This document shows positions 52,725 to 60,503 of a DNA stretch of 64,000 bases, in pieces. This DNA is from Caldimonas mangrovi (GTDB lineage Bacteria > Pseudomonadota > Gammaproteobacteria > Burkholderiales > Burkholderiaceae_C), in contig NZ_JAMKFE010000003.1 in assembly GCF_023721835.1 (NCBI RefSeq), forward strand, positions 1 through 64,000, written 5' to 3'. Both the position numbers and the translations under genes were made by a program. The notes beneath the pieces are model-generated. The model did no database searches, had not been told where the DNA came from, and saw nothing but the letters and a program-made list of their open reading frames with translations. Within the stretch, counting starts at the first letter, position 1. Each line of letters begins with the position of its first letter.

Positions 52725-52751
52725 TGTCGGCTGCGGCCACGCGCGTTCGTC
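52725..52751 (+). promoter_or_regulatory. ECF42-type promoter of the SDR gene
   Basis: TGTCGG (52725-52730), 17 bp, CGTC (52748-52751), with flanks identical over two 11-base blocks to the promoter at 50974-51000. It begins 5 bp after the DGPF gene stop and drives the SDR gene whose start is about 53 bp downstream. Confidence 0.75.
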
Positions 52752-52803
52752 CTTGGGCAGACCGTCGCCATAGGGGCCGGCGGCAAGACCCGAGGAGATG
52801 CTC

Positions 52804-53607
52804 ATGTGGCTGGAAGGCAAGGTTGCCGTGGTCTACGGCGGTGGTGGGGCGATCGGCGGCGCCGTCGCGCGCGCGTTCGCCCGTGAAGGGGCGCGAGTGC
52901 ATCTCGCCGGCCGCACGCAAGCCAGGCTCGACGCGGTGGCGGCCGAGATCGTGGCCGCAGGCGGGCAGGCCGAGTGCGCCGCGCTCGATGTGCTGGACGA
53001 GGAGGCCGTGGAGCACCACGCGTCCGCGGTGGCCGAAGCAACGGGCCGCTTCGATGTGATGCTCAACGCCGTCGGCATCTCGCATGTGCAGGGCACCCCG
53101 CTGCTCGAGCTGGGCTACGACGAATACGCGCACCCGCTCGAAGGCTACACACGCAGCAACTTCCTGACGGCGCGGGCGGCGGCACGGCGGATGGTGCGCC
53201 AAGGCACCGGCGTGATCCTCATGCTGTCGACCCCCGGCGCTCGCATGGCGGGCGGCGGCTTCATGGGCTATGGGGCGGCATGCGCGGCGGTCGAGGCGAT
53301 GACGCGGCACCTGGCCGGTGAGCTCGGCCCGCACGGCGTGCGCGCGGTGTGCCTGAGGTCGGACGCGATTCCCGAGGCGCTGGGCCGGCACTCGCACACC
53401 GCGGAAGTGTTCCGCAAGGCGGCGCAGCAGGCGGGGATGACGGTCGACGGCATGCTCGCCGAACGCGCGCGCAGCGCAACCCTGCTGCAACGGCTGCCGA
53501 CGCTGCAACAGCTCGCGGACGCCGCGGTGTTCGCGGCCTCCGACCGAGCAGGCGCCGTGACGGCCTGCCTGCTCAACGTGACCTGCGGCTCGGTGGTCGA
53601 TGTGTAG
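52804..53607 (+). CDS. Short-chain dehydrogenase/reductase in the ECF42 cluster
   Basis: 267 residues. I prefer the ATG at 52804 because the ribosome site cgaggag abuts the alternative ATG at 52798. The Rossmann motif is VVYGGGGAIGGAVARAFARE; the usual TGxxxGIG is altered to YGGGGAIGG. NAVGIS replaces NNAG, and the catalytic region is MLSTPGARMAGGGFMGYGAA CAAVEAM, with Tyr in GYGAACA lacking the usual YxxxK Lys. Substrate unknown; the altered catalytic tetrad suggests a divergent or non-classical SDR. The upstream promoter matches the ECF42 type. Confidence 0.85.
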   Translation: MWLEGKVAVVYGGGGAIGGAVARAFAREGARVHLAGRTQARLDAVAAEIVAAGGQAECAALDVLDEEAVEHHASAVAEATGRFDVMLNAVGISHVQGTPLLELGYDEYAHPLEGYTRSNFLTARAAARRMVRQGTGVILMLSTPGARMAGGGFMGYGAACAAVEAMTRHLAGELGPHGVRAVCLRSDAIPEALGRHSHTAEVFRKAAQQAGMTVDGMLAERARSATLLQRLPTLQQLADAAVFAASDRAGAVTACLLNVTCGSVVDV

Positions 53608-53736
53608 GGCTTTCATTCGGGCGGGAGCGCCGGGCACGCGATACGCCGAGCTGCACGCCTGCGCGCCGTGGTAGCTTTCAGGCACGTGGGCCGCGGCAGC
53701 CGGCCTGTACAAGACAAGCAAACGGAGGGTGTCGCG

Positions 53737-54162
53737 ATGTCGTGGCGTTACGTCCATCTTGGCGTCGGTGTGCTGGGCCTGCTGGCCTTCGTGCTCAGCG
53801 GACAGTACATGCACTGGGTGCACGACCACCTGCGCGGCATGCCGGACGGCCCCCGCCTGTTCTACCGCTCGGTGCACATCTACCTGCTGTGGTCGGCGTT
53901 GCTCAATCTGGCGCTGGCCGGGGCCGCAACGGCACCCGGGCATCCGCGCTGGGCCGTCCCGCGCATGCTGGCCTCGACGGCGGTGGCCGTCGGGCCGGCA
54001 CTGCTCGCGGCCTCCTTCCTGCTGGAAACCTACAACGCAGCCCTGCTGCGGCCGATGGCGCGCTGGGCCATCTACGCCGCGGTGGGCGGCGTGCTGGTGC
54101 ACACGTTCACGTCGTGGACAAGGTCGCCGCCGCCTGCGCCAGCTCGTCCATCTCGGCCGTGA
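53737..54162 (+). CDS. Small four-helix membrane protein, 141 aa
   Basis: ATG at 53737 after gaaacggagggtgtcgcg-like site (acggagggtg). Four hydrophobic segments are seen (HLGVGVLGLLAFVLSGQYMH, YLLWSALLNLALAGAA, MLASTAVAVGPALLAASFLL, WAIYAAVGGVLVHTF). His residues near the first segment (YMHWVHDHLRG, SVHIYLLW) could bind haem or metal. No family is certain. The last 56 bases overlap the convergent PilJ-like gene. Confidence 0.65.
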   Translation: MSWRYVHLGVGVLGLLAFVLSGQYMHWVHDHLRGMPDGPRLFYRSVHIYLLWSALLNLALAGAATAPGHPRWAVPRMLASTAVAVGPALLAASFLLETYNAALLRPMARWAIYAAVGGVLVHTFTSWTRSPPPAPARPSRP

Positions 54163-54844
54163 CCTGCGTCATCACATTGGCGACGGCCGTGAACTCGCGC
54201 CCGGCGTCGCCGGCCCGCACGGCCACCACTTGCGCATTGACGGCGACGATGCGGGCCTGCTTGGCGACCGAGGTGATGTCGCCCAGCAGGTCGCCCAGGC
54301 GGCGCTGCAGCGCTGCCGCACAGCGGCGCGACTCGGCCTCGTAGATCTGTGTGATCTGGTTGAGCAGCGCCAGGATCGGCGTGGCGCCGGCGATCAGCGC
54401 CTGCATCAGGCCGGCCCCCTGCGCGGCCGAGGCCTCCAGCGCATCGAGCGTGCGCCGGGCGAGGCCGATGAATTCCTGGATGCGTGCGTCGCCGCCGTTC
54501 GGCCCGAAGTAGGCGGCGCGAATTTCCTCGAAGTGGGCACCCGGCAGCCGGCCCTTGCCGTGGATCAGCGTGGCGTGGCTGTCGGCGAACAGACCGACGG
54601 CCTCGCGCGCCGCGGCGAGCGCCTGCTCGTGGCCCAGCGACGCCAGCACGGCTTGCAGCGCGATGCGCTGCGACAGCATGCGCTGGCGACCGGCGAGGTT
54701 GATCAAGGCGGCGAGCGTGTCGCCGGAGACCGCGACAACCGGGGCATCGGCGAGCGGCGGCGGGGACGTGGCGAGCGTGCGAGCGAGCGGCATGACGGGC
54801 CTGGCTGTGTGCATGGCGGGTGAGGGGCCCGCGGGCTCAAGCAT
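54107..54844 (-). CDS. PilJ-N (type IV pili methyl-accepting N-domain) protein with truncated chemoreceptor tip
   Basis: 245 residues from the ATG at 54844. The PilJ/NarX-like N-domain shows in LAALINLAGRQRMLSQRIAL QAV and the following four-helix pattern. The C terminus (KQARIVAVNAQVVAVRAGDA GREFTAVANVM) is a degenerate version of the conserved chemoreceptor hairpin (LNAAIEAARAGE-GRGFAVVA), but the protein stops soon after and has no membrane segment. It therefore looks like a soluble, shortened relative of nitrate/nitrite-sensor receptors and is unlikely to form a normal CheA-coupled array by itself. Confidence 0.75.
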   Translation of the reverse strand: MLEPAGPSPAMHTARPVMPLARTLATSPPPLADAPVVAVSGDTLAALINLAGRQRMLSQRIALQAVLASLGHEQALAAAREAVGLFADSHATLIHGKGRLPGAHFEEIRAAYFGPNGGDARIQEFIGLARRTLDALEASAAQGAGLMQALIAGATPILALLNQITQIYEAESRRCAAALQRRLGDLLGDITSVAKQARIVAVNAQVVAVRAGDAGREFTAVANVMTQVTAEMDELAQAAATLSTT

Positions 54845-54900
54845 GAACCGGGCCCGTTGCCGGCGCGGCGGGCGGCCCGCCCCGCTTGACGAGCGTTCCG

Positions 54901-55488
54901 TCACGCCTGGCCGGCCAGTACCTGCTGCACGCGCTCGCGCAGTGCCGGCAGCAGCTCGGCCTCGAACCACGGGTTGCGCCGCACCCACAGCTGGTTGCGC
55001 GGGCTGGGGTGCGGCAACGGGAACACGGCCGGCGCGTGCTCCCGCCAGCCTGCCGTCAGTTCGGTCAGCGTGCGGCCGCGGTTCGGCAGGTGCCACGCCT
55101 GTGCATAGCGGCCGATGACCAGGGTCAGCGCCACGTTCGGCAGCCCCGCCAGCAAGCGCTCGCGCCAGCGTGGGGCGCATTCCGGGCGGGGCGGCAGGTC
55201 GCCCGAGCGGCCGGTGCCGGGATAGCACAGCCCCATCGGCAGGATCGCGATGCGGTGCGGGTCGTAGAAGACCTCGCGCTCGATGCCCATCCATTGCCGC
55301 AGGCGCTCGCCGCTGGCGTCGTTGAACGGGATGCCGGTGTCGTGCACCTTGCGCCCCGGCGCCTGTGCGGCAATCAGGATGCATGCGTCGGGGTGCAGCT
55401 GCAGCACCGGGCGGGTGCCGTGCGGCAGGTGCGGCGCGCACAGCGTGCAGGCGCGCACCTCGGCCAGCAGGCGGGGCAGCGCACTCAT
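54901..55488 (-). CDS. Uracil-DNA glycosylase superfamily protein
   Basis: 195 residues from the ATG at 55488. The start LLAEVRACTLCAPHLPHGTR PVLQL, ILIAAQAPGRKVHDTGIPFN and LTLVIGRYAQAWHLP, with a C-terminal FPLPHPSPRNQLWVRRNPWF, are the motifs of the small UDG-like family found in many proteobacteria. The catalytic Asp of classical UDG motif 1 is not obvious (AQAPGRKVHDTG), and only one Cys pair (CTLC) is present, fewer than in 4Fe-4S UDGs. Activity on uracil is therefore uncertain. Confidence 0.85.
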   Translation of the reverse strand: MSALPRLLAEVRACTLCAPHLPHGTRPVLQLHPDACILIAAQAPGRKVHDTGIPFNDASGERLRQWMGIEREVFYDPHRIAILPMGLCYPGTGRSGDLPPRPECAPRWRERLLAGLPNVALTLVIGRYAQAWHLPNRGRTLTELTAGWREHAPAVFPLPHPSPRNQLWVRRNPWFEAELLPALRERVQQVLAGQA

Positions 55489-55629
55489 TGCCGCGGGGCC
55501 CGGAGCCCGTCGGACAAACACCGACCGGCACGCCGGTTGCCGCCAGCCCAATGCGGCGCGGGTGTCCCGGCCGCACGGCCGGCCTGCCGTGCCGCGGCCC
55601 ACGCGACCCTTTCAACTGGAGAATTCACC

Positions 55630-56643
55630 ATGGCGGTGCACCTGAAACCCCTGCACGAACAAACCATCGTCATCACCGGCGCGTCGAGCGGCATCGGCCT
55701 GGCGACCGCGCAGATGGCGGCCCGGCGCGGCGCCACCGTGCTGCTGGTGGCACGCGACGAGCCGGCACTGGCCGACGCGACCCAGCAGATCGTCGCACAG
55801 GGCGGCCGGGCGATGTACGTGGTGGCCGACGTCGGCCGCCGCGAAGACCTGCAGCTGGTGGCGGACACGGCCGTCGAGCACTTCGGCGGCTTCGACACCT
55901 GGGTCAACAACGCGGGCGTGGCGATCTGGGGCCGGCTGGAAGACGTGCGCGACCGCGACCACCAGCGCCTGTTCGAGACCAACTTCTGGGGTGTGGTCTA
56001 TGGCTCGCTGATCGCGGCCGCCCACCTGCGCCGGCACGGCGGCGCCATCATCAACCTCGGCAGCCTGACGTCCGACCGCGCGATGCCGCTGCAAGGCATG
56101 TACAGCGCGAGCAAGCATGCCGTGAAGGGCTTCACCGACAGCCTGCGCATGGAGCTGGAGGAAGAAGGCGCGCCGATCTCGGTGACGCTGATCAAGCCGG
56201 CGGGCATCGCCACCCCCTTCACCGAGCACGCCAAGAACTACACCGAGCACGAGCCCAAGCTGCCGCCGCCGGTCTACAAGCCCGAGGAGGTCGCCAGCGC
56301 CATTCTGCATGCCGCCGAACGCCCCAAGCGCGACATCTTCGTGGGCAGCAGCAGCAAGGTGATGAGCACGATGAACAGCCATGCGCCGCGCTGGCTCGAC
56401 CGCTTCAGCGAGAAAACGATGTTCAAGGCCCAGCTGCGCGAGGGGCCGCCGCTGGCGCAGCAGGACAACCTGTACCAGCCGGGTGCCGATGGGCGCGTGC
56501 GCGGGCGGCATCCGGGGCAGATGGTGCGGCCCAGCCTGTATACCAGGGCGGTGCTGCACCCGAAGACCACCGCGGCACTGGTGACGGCCGGCCTGGCGGC
56601 GCTGGCGCTGATGGGCCGCGGCTCGGCGCCGCGCAGGAGCTGA
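55630..56643 (+). CDS. Short-chain dehydrogenase/reductase with C-terminal extension
   Basis: 337 residues from the ATG at 55630 (actggagaattcacc). Classical SDR core: IVITGASSGIGLATAQMAAR, NNAGVAIWG, and YSASKH with the preceding Ser in INLGSLTSDRAMP. After residue ~240 comes a ~95-residue tail (FSEKTMFKAQLREGPPLAQQ, a Pro/Arg-rich linker, and a terminal hydrophobic segment TAALVTAGLAALALMG) that may anchor the enzyme to the membrane. This tailed SDR type is common in bacteria with stress-related gene sets. The next gene starts 3 bp later. Confidence 0.88.
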   Translation: MAVHLKPLHEQTIVITGASSGIGLATAQMAARRGATVLLVARDEPALADATQQIVAQGGRAMYVVADVGRREDLQLVADTAVEHFGGFDTWVNNAGVAIWGRLEDVRDRDHQRLFETNFWGVVYGSLIAAAHLRRHGGAIINLGSLTSDRAMPLQGMYSASKHAVKGFTDSLRMELEEEGAPISVTLIKPAGIATPFTEHAKNYTEHEPKLPPPVYKPEEVASAILHAAERPKRDIFVGSSSKVMSTMNSHAPRWLDRFSEKTMFKAQLREGPPLAQQDNLYQPGADGRVRGRHPGQMVRPSLYTRAVLHPKTTAALVTAGLAALALMGRGSAPRRS

Positions 56644-56645
56644 CG

Positions 56646-56774
56646 GTGGCCAAATGGATGGCCATCGGCATCGCACTGGGCGCTGCCCTCGGCGCGGCCT
56701 ACGGCAATGTAACGATGGGCATCGGCGTCGGCCTGGCGCTCGGCATCGCGCTGTCGCTGGCGCGGAAGAAGTAG
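56646..56774 (+). CDS. 42-residue glycine-zipper membrane peptide
   Basis: A GTG at 56646 follows gcaggagctgacg, 3 bp after the SDR stop. The product is AKWMAIGIALGAALGAAYGN, then a second hydrophobic stretch GIGVGLALGIALSLA and KK. GxxxG spacing throughout suggests a helix-packing or hairpin membrane peptide, as in many glycine-zipper proteins. Translational coupling and composition support a real gene. It may assist membrane anchoring of the SDR; function unknown. Confidence 0.6.
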   Translation: MAKWMAIGIALGAALGAAYGNVTMGIGVGLALGIALSLARKK

Positions 56775-56804
56775 CCGCGGCGCGCCCACCGGCTGCGCCG
56801 GGGT

Positions 56805-57290
56805 CTACAGCCGCGCAGCCTTGTCGGTCTGCCCGGCCATTTCCTCGGCGGGCTCGCCTTCGGCGTGCATCTCCACCTGGAAGGCCATCATCTCGCGGCC
56901 CAGCGCCGCACGCCGGTCGTCGTCGAGCAGCTTGTGCACCTTGGGGAAGAGGTGTTCCTCCTCCTCCTCGTGGTGGTGCTCGGTCTGTTCCTTCAGCACC
57001 TTGAACTTCGCTTCGAACGCGGCGTCGCCGGGCTGCATCTGCATCAGGTCGCTGAGCAGCCGTTTCAGCGACAAGTGCTCCTCCAGCGATTCGAGCAGGA
57101 TGTCCTCGGTGCGCTGCGCCTTCACGGCCGGGTAGAACACCTGTTCTTCCGAGGCGATGTGGGCGCCCAGGTGGTCGGCCACTTCACGAAAGCTTTTCTG
57201 CAAGGTGCGGGGTGCCTGGTCCTGCAGCACCCGCTTCATGCGTTCTTCGATCTCGCGATGCTGGCGAGTCAGCAATTCAATGGCATCCAT
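56805..57290 (-). CDS. Hemerythrin HHE-domain protein
   Basis: 161 residues. The four-helix HHE cation-binding fold shows in LLTRQHREIEERMKRVL, LGAHIASEEQVFYPAVK, LEEHLSLKRLLSDLM and TEHHHEEEEEHLFPKVHK, supplying His and Glu ligands for a non-haem di-iron centre. The run HHHEEEEEHLFP is a common variant. Bacterial HHE proteins bind O2, store iron or repair NO-damaged clusters. It is convergent with the glycine-zipper gene and monocistronic. The 290 bp between its start and the next gene at 57581 hold no gene I can support. Confidence 0.88.
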   Translation of the reverse strand: MDAIELLTRQHREIEERMKRVLQDQAPRTLQKSFREVADHLGAHIASEEQVFYPAVKAQRTEDILLESLEEHLSLKRLLSDLMQMQPGDAAFEAKFKVLKEQTEHHHEEEEEHLFPKVHKLLDDDRRAALGREMMAFQVEMHAEGEPAEEMAGQTDKAARL

Positions 57291-57580
57291 GGGGCGGTTT
57301 CCTTGGGGTCGTTCAGGACGTAGAGCACGCGGCGTGCCCAGGCATGCGGCCCGCGATGTGGTGTGCAGGCATCAACCGAGTAAGTGTGATTGCGTAAGAC
57401 AAGTGCCGATGGCCGGGGGCAGGCGGTGCGCCGAAGCCCGTGTACATGGACCTGGACGGCACCGACGCGGCCCGCGGCGGCCGCCGGAATGTTGCGCAGT
57501 CGAGTTGACCGTCCCGAGCGGGCTTGCCATGGTCTCGGCCTGCGGTGGCCGCCGGCTGCCCATCGACCAGGGAAGGCGAG

Positions 57581-59173
57581 ATGAAAATGCAACAAGAGCA
57601 CCGGTCCGGCCGTCAACGAGGCACCCGCCGCGCCGGGCGGCACCCCGCTGCAGCACGGCTGGTGGCCGCCATCCTGCTCGCGGTACTCGCCGCGTGCGGG
57701 GGCGGCGCGGGAAGCAACGAACCCCTCGAGGCGGCCGAGGCGCAGCAGCAACTCCCGTCCTGCGCAGCACTTCCGCCGCTGCCGCTGCAGCCGGCAATGG
57801 ACAAGCGCAAGGATGTGACCGCCTTCGGCGCGGTGCCCGACGACGAAGGCGACGACACGCAGGCCATCGACGACGCCTTGAAGTCGCTGAAAGAAGGCGA
57901 CTGGCTGGTCTTTCCGCCGGGGCGCTACAAGCATGCGCGCAGCCTGCAGGTCCGCACGGCCAACGTCGTGCTGTGGGGCGACGGCGCGACCTTGCATGCC
58001 ACCAACCCGAACGACATGGCCCTGCTGGTGCGCCGCAGCGGGGTGGGCGTCTACCGCTTCACGTTGACCGCCGACACCGACAGGCGCTTGTCGGCACCGT
58101 GGCAGGCCCGCATCGCGCTGTATCCCGACGGCCCGGGCAGCGGCGTGCTGGTCGGCAACATCGTGCGGGGCAACAAGGTGCTGCCGGGTCGCGGGCCCGG
58201 CGGAGCCAACAGCGCTTCGTCAGCCGGCATCTTCGTGTACCGCGCGCACGATTTCCTCGTCGCCGAGAACCGGGTCGAGCGATCGCTGGCCGACGGTATC
58301 CATGTCACCGGCGGCTCGGCGCATGGGCGCGTGCTGAACAACACCGTCCGAGAGACCGGCGACGACATGATCGCGATCGTCTCCTACCTGGGCCAGGGGG
58401 GCTGGTGGGCGGAGTCGGCACAACAGGTGGGCGGGGCCTATGAAACGAGGCGATCGACCCACCTCGTGCACAACGTGCTCGTCGAAGGCAACGCGGTGTC
58501 GGGGCAGTACTGGGGCCGCGGCATCACCGTGGTCGGGGGAGAGCACCTCACGATCCGTCGCAACACCATCGCCGATACCCCGCATGCGGCCGGCATCCTG
58601 CTCGCACGCGAGCAAGGCTACGTGTCGTTCGGTGTGCGTCATGTGCTGGTGCGCGACAACATCATCCAGCGGGTGCAGACCACGGCACCCGCCTACCGCC
58701 CGCCGAAGTTCTGCGACGGCAAGCCCGCACCGTGCCCGCCATCGCCGTCCCACCATGGCGGGGTGGAGGTGCATGCACTGGCCTTCCTCGACGAGCTGTC
58801 GAACCCGGCCCTGAAAGACCGCGTCGGGGTCGAGCACGTGCTGATCGAAGGCAATGCCGTGACGAGCACGCTGGCGGCCGGCGCGCGCCTCGGCGTCGGC
58901 TCGGGCCGCACCTCGACGCTCGAACGTCGCGACCCGCATACCGGGGTGGTGAGCCGCCGTTCCTACACCGGCAGCCGGCTGGCCGGGATCATGCTGGTCC
59001 ACAACCGCTTTTCACAGGTGGGCGGCGCGGCGCTCGAGGTGCTGCACCAACCCGCACCGTCGCAACCGCTGCTCTGCCAGGGCAACACGCTCGACGGCGC
59101 GGTCACCACGAACGGCAAGTGCCTCGGCGACGGATGGCCGGTGATCGGCGCGCAGTTCGAGGGCTGCCGCTGA
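57581..59173 (+). CDS. Right-handed parallel beta-helix lipoprotein
   Basis: 530 residues from the ATG at 57581 (agggaaggcgag). The lipobox LAVLAACGGG marks a lipoprotein after a long basic N region. From residue ~75, DVTAFGAVPDDEGDDTQAID is the pectate_lyase_3/glycosyl-hydrolase-28-like opening, followed by repeated beta-helix coils (NVVLWGDGATLHA, VLVEGNAVSGQYWGRGITVV, HLTIRRNTIADTPHAAGILL, VLIEGNAVTSTLAAG). It probably binds or cleaves a polysaccharide at the outer membrane, but no catalytic set is evident. It is not linked to other polysaccharide genes here. Confidence 0.82.
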   Translation: MKMQQEHRSGRQRGTRRAGRHPAAARLVAAILLAVLAACGGGAGSNEPLEAAEAQQQLPSCAALPPLPLQPAMDKRKDVTAFGAVPDDEGDDTQAIDDALKSLKEGDWLVFPPGRYKHARSLQVRTANVVLWGDGATLHATNPNDMALLVRRSGVGVYRFTLTADTDRRLSAPWQARIALYPDGPGSGVLVGNIVRGNKVLPGRGPGGANSASSAGIFVYRAHDFLVAENRVERSLADGIHVTGGSAHGRVLNNTVRETGDDMIAIVSYLGQGGWWAESAQQVGGAYETRRSTHLVHNVLVEGNAVSGQYWGRGITVVGGEHLTIRRNTIADTPHAAGILLAREQGYVSFGVRHVLVRDNIIQRVQTTAPAYRPPKFCDGKPAPCPPSPSHHGGVEVHALAFLDELSNPALKDRVGVEHVLIEGNAVTSTLAAGARLGVGSGRTSTLERRDPHTGVVSRRSYTGSRLAGIMLVHNRFSQVGGAALEVLHQPAPSQPLLCQGNTLDGAVTTNGKCLGDGWPVIGAQFEGCR

Positions 59174-59222
59174 CCGCGGGCGCCCTCCAGGGCCGGCCTC
59201 GAAATGCGAAGATCGTGCCTCG

Positions 59223-59993
59223 ATGCCGGCCCTCACACGACTCCACCACCGCCGCCTGCGCGAGATCTATCGCTCGGCGGGCTGGCCCTGCCTCGACCCG
59301 GTCGAGATCGAATTGCTGGCGGCCGGCCTGGTCGAGCGCATCGCGTCGCCCGAGGGTCGGGACTGGCTGCGCGTGACGCCGGCGGGCATCGAGCTGCTGG
59401 CGCAGACGCTGCAGCGCAACCGCTCGGCGCTCGACCGCCATGAACGGCTGGTCGAGCGGGTCGCGCACGAACAGGCGCGCACGGGGCGGTTGGCGTGGCG
59501 GGGCCTGAGCCTGCGTGCCAGGCTCGAAGGCGGCACGGCCGTGGCGCTGGAGCCGGTGCCGCTGATGCCCGAGCTCGAGGCGCCACCGGTGCCGCCGTCG
59601 GGCCGCTGGTGCATCGCCCGGCCGGACGTCTATTCGGTGCGCCACACCAGCGTCGAGGCGTATCTGGAACCGGTCGTGCACGAGATCAAGGTGCGGCGTG
59701 CCGACCTGCACAGCGACCTGCGCCACGACGCCAAGCGCGCGGCGTATCTCGCGCTGAGCCGCGAGTGCTATTACGTCATTGCGGCCGGCATCGCCGAGCC
59801 GCACGAGATACCGCCCGAGTTCGGCGTGATCGTGGCGCACGGCGAGCAGTTCGACGGCCCGCTCGAACTGGCACGGCCGGCGCCCAAGCGCCAGCCGCTG
59901 ATCGACGGGCGGCTGCCTTTCGGCGTGTGGATGGCGCTGGCGCGTGCCGTGCCGGTGGAGCCGCCGCTGGACGACGGGCAGGGCCGGTTGTAG
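59223..59993 (+). CDS. Winged-helix plus PD-(D/E)XK nuclease-like protein (MmcB-like)
   Basis: 256 residues. The N-terminal ~70 residues look like a winged helix (VEIELLAAGLVERIASPEGR DWLRVTPAGIELL). From ~130 comes a nuclease-like core: PDVYSVRHTSVEAYLEPVVH EIKVRRADLHSDLR, in which Asp and E-I-K fit the PD-(D/E)XK pattern, then KRAAYLALSRECYYVIAAGI. The arrangement E-x-K-x-RADL-x-SD-L, KR..Y, YYV is that of MmcB-like DNA repair proteins. The wHTH fusion is unusual. It stops 3 bp before the CTAG flank of a decayed insertion element. Confidence 0.7.
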   Translation: MPALTRLHHRRLREIYRSAGWPCLDPVEIELLAAGLVERIASPEGRDWLRVTPAGIELLAQTLQRNRSALDRHERLVERVAHEQARTGRLAWRGLSLRARLEGGTAVALEPVPLMPELEAPPVPPSGRWCIARPDVYSVRHTSVEAYLEPVVHEIKVRRADLHSDLRHDAKRAAYLALSRECYYVIAAGIAEPHEIPPEFGVIVAHGEQFDGPLELARPAPKRQPLIDGRLPFGVWMALARAVPVEPPLDDGQGRL

Positions 59994-60000
59994 GTCCTAG

Positions 60001-60503
60001 GAGTCCGGGCGGCAGAAGGGACGTGCCTGACTGGGGCCGAGAGTCGAGGTGGGTTTCGTGGCCATGGCCGCGAACCACCTTCCCTATGAGCCGCAGCAGA
60101 TGCTGCTGTCGGCGAAGCGATCCAGGACTGGCTGCCTGATGGGAACCTGGCGCATGTCATGGCGACACGGTGGACACGCCGGACCTTGGCGCCTTGCAAG
60201 CGCGCTACGACGAGGACAGCCCGCGCAACCACATCCCGGCCGAGATCGCCCGGCGCAAGGCTCGACTGGCGGTCATCACCGAGGCCCGGCAGGCCCTGGC
60301 CGACACCCGCTACCAAGCCGAAGCGGAGTTGAGCGCACGCTGAGCGGCGGTGGAGAGCTCGTCAGACTGACTGGAGCCTCCCTCTCGGAGGGAGGCTGGA
60401 AGGTGCGGTCCGACAAGCTGGAGCTCCCTCGCGGAGGGGGCTCGGGGGAGCCGTGCGCAAAGCCGCAGGCCAGGAGTCCGGGGGGCTTCTGCCGCCCAGA
60501 CTC
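60001..60503. mobile_element. Decayed IS1182-like element with terminal inverted repeats and CTAG flanks
   Basis: The 503-bp segment begins GAGTCCGGGCGGCAGAAG and ends CTTCTGCCGCCCAGACTC: 18-bp terminal inverted repeats with one mismatch. Both sides are flanked by CTAG (59997-60000 and 60504-60507), a plausible 4-bp target duplication. Inside are fragments of a transposase in different frames (see the separate entry). The right part holds a 9-bp-arm hairpin (60376-60396), a second similar one (60421-60443) and an extra TIR-like aggagtccggg at 60472-60482. It explains the 510-bp gap between the nuclease-like gene and speD. The IS1182 assignment rests on transposase wording only. Confidence 0.72.
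60064..60343 (+). pseudogene. Fragmented transposase (IS1182-like), frameshifted and internally deleted
   Basis: Three pieces of transposase wording are seen: LPYEPQQMLL in the frame of the ATG at 60064; EAIQDWLPDGNLAHVM from 60114 in another frame; and VDTPDLGALQARYDEDSPRN then IPAEIARRKARLAVITEARQ from 60170 in the third, ending at a TGA at 60341-60343. Intact IS1182-type proteins have the same QxxLLP..-W-P-HLA opening and an ELxRRxxRLxxIxxA motif well inside the protein, so a large internal deletion plus frameshifts must have occurred. No functional product is expected. Confidence 0.68.
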
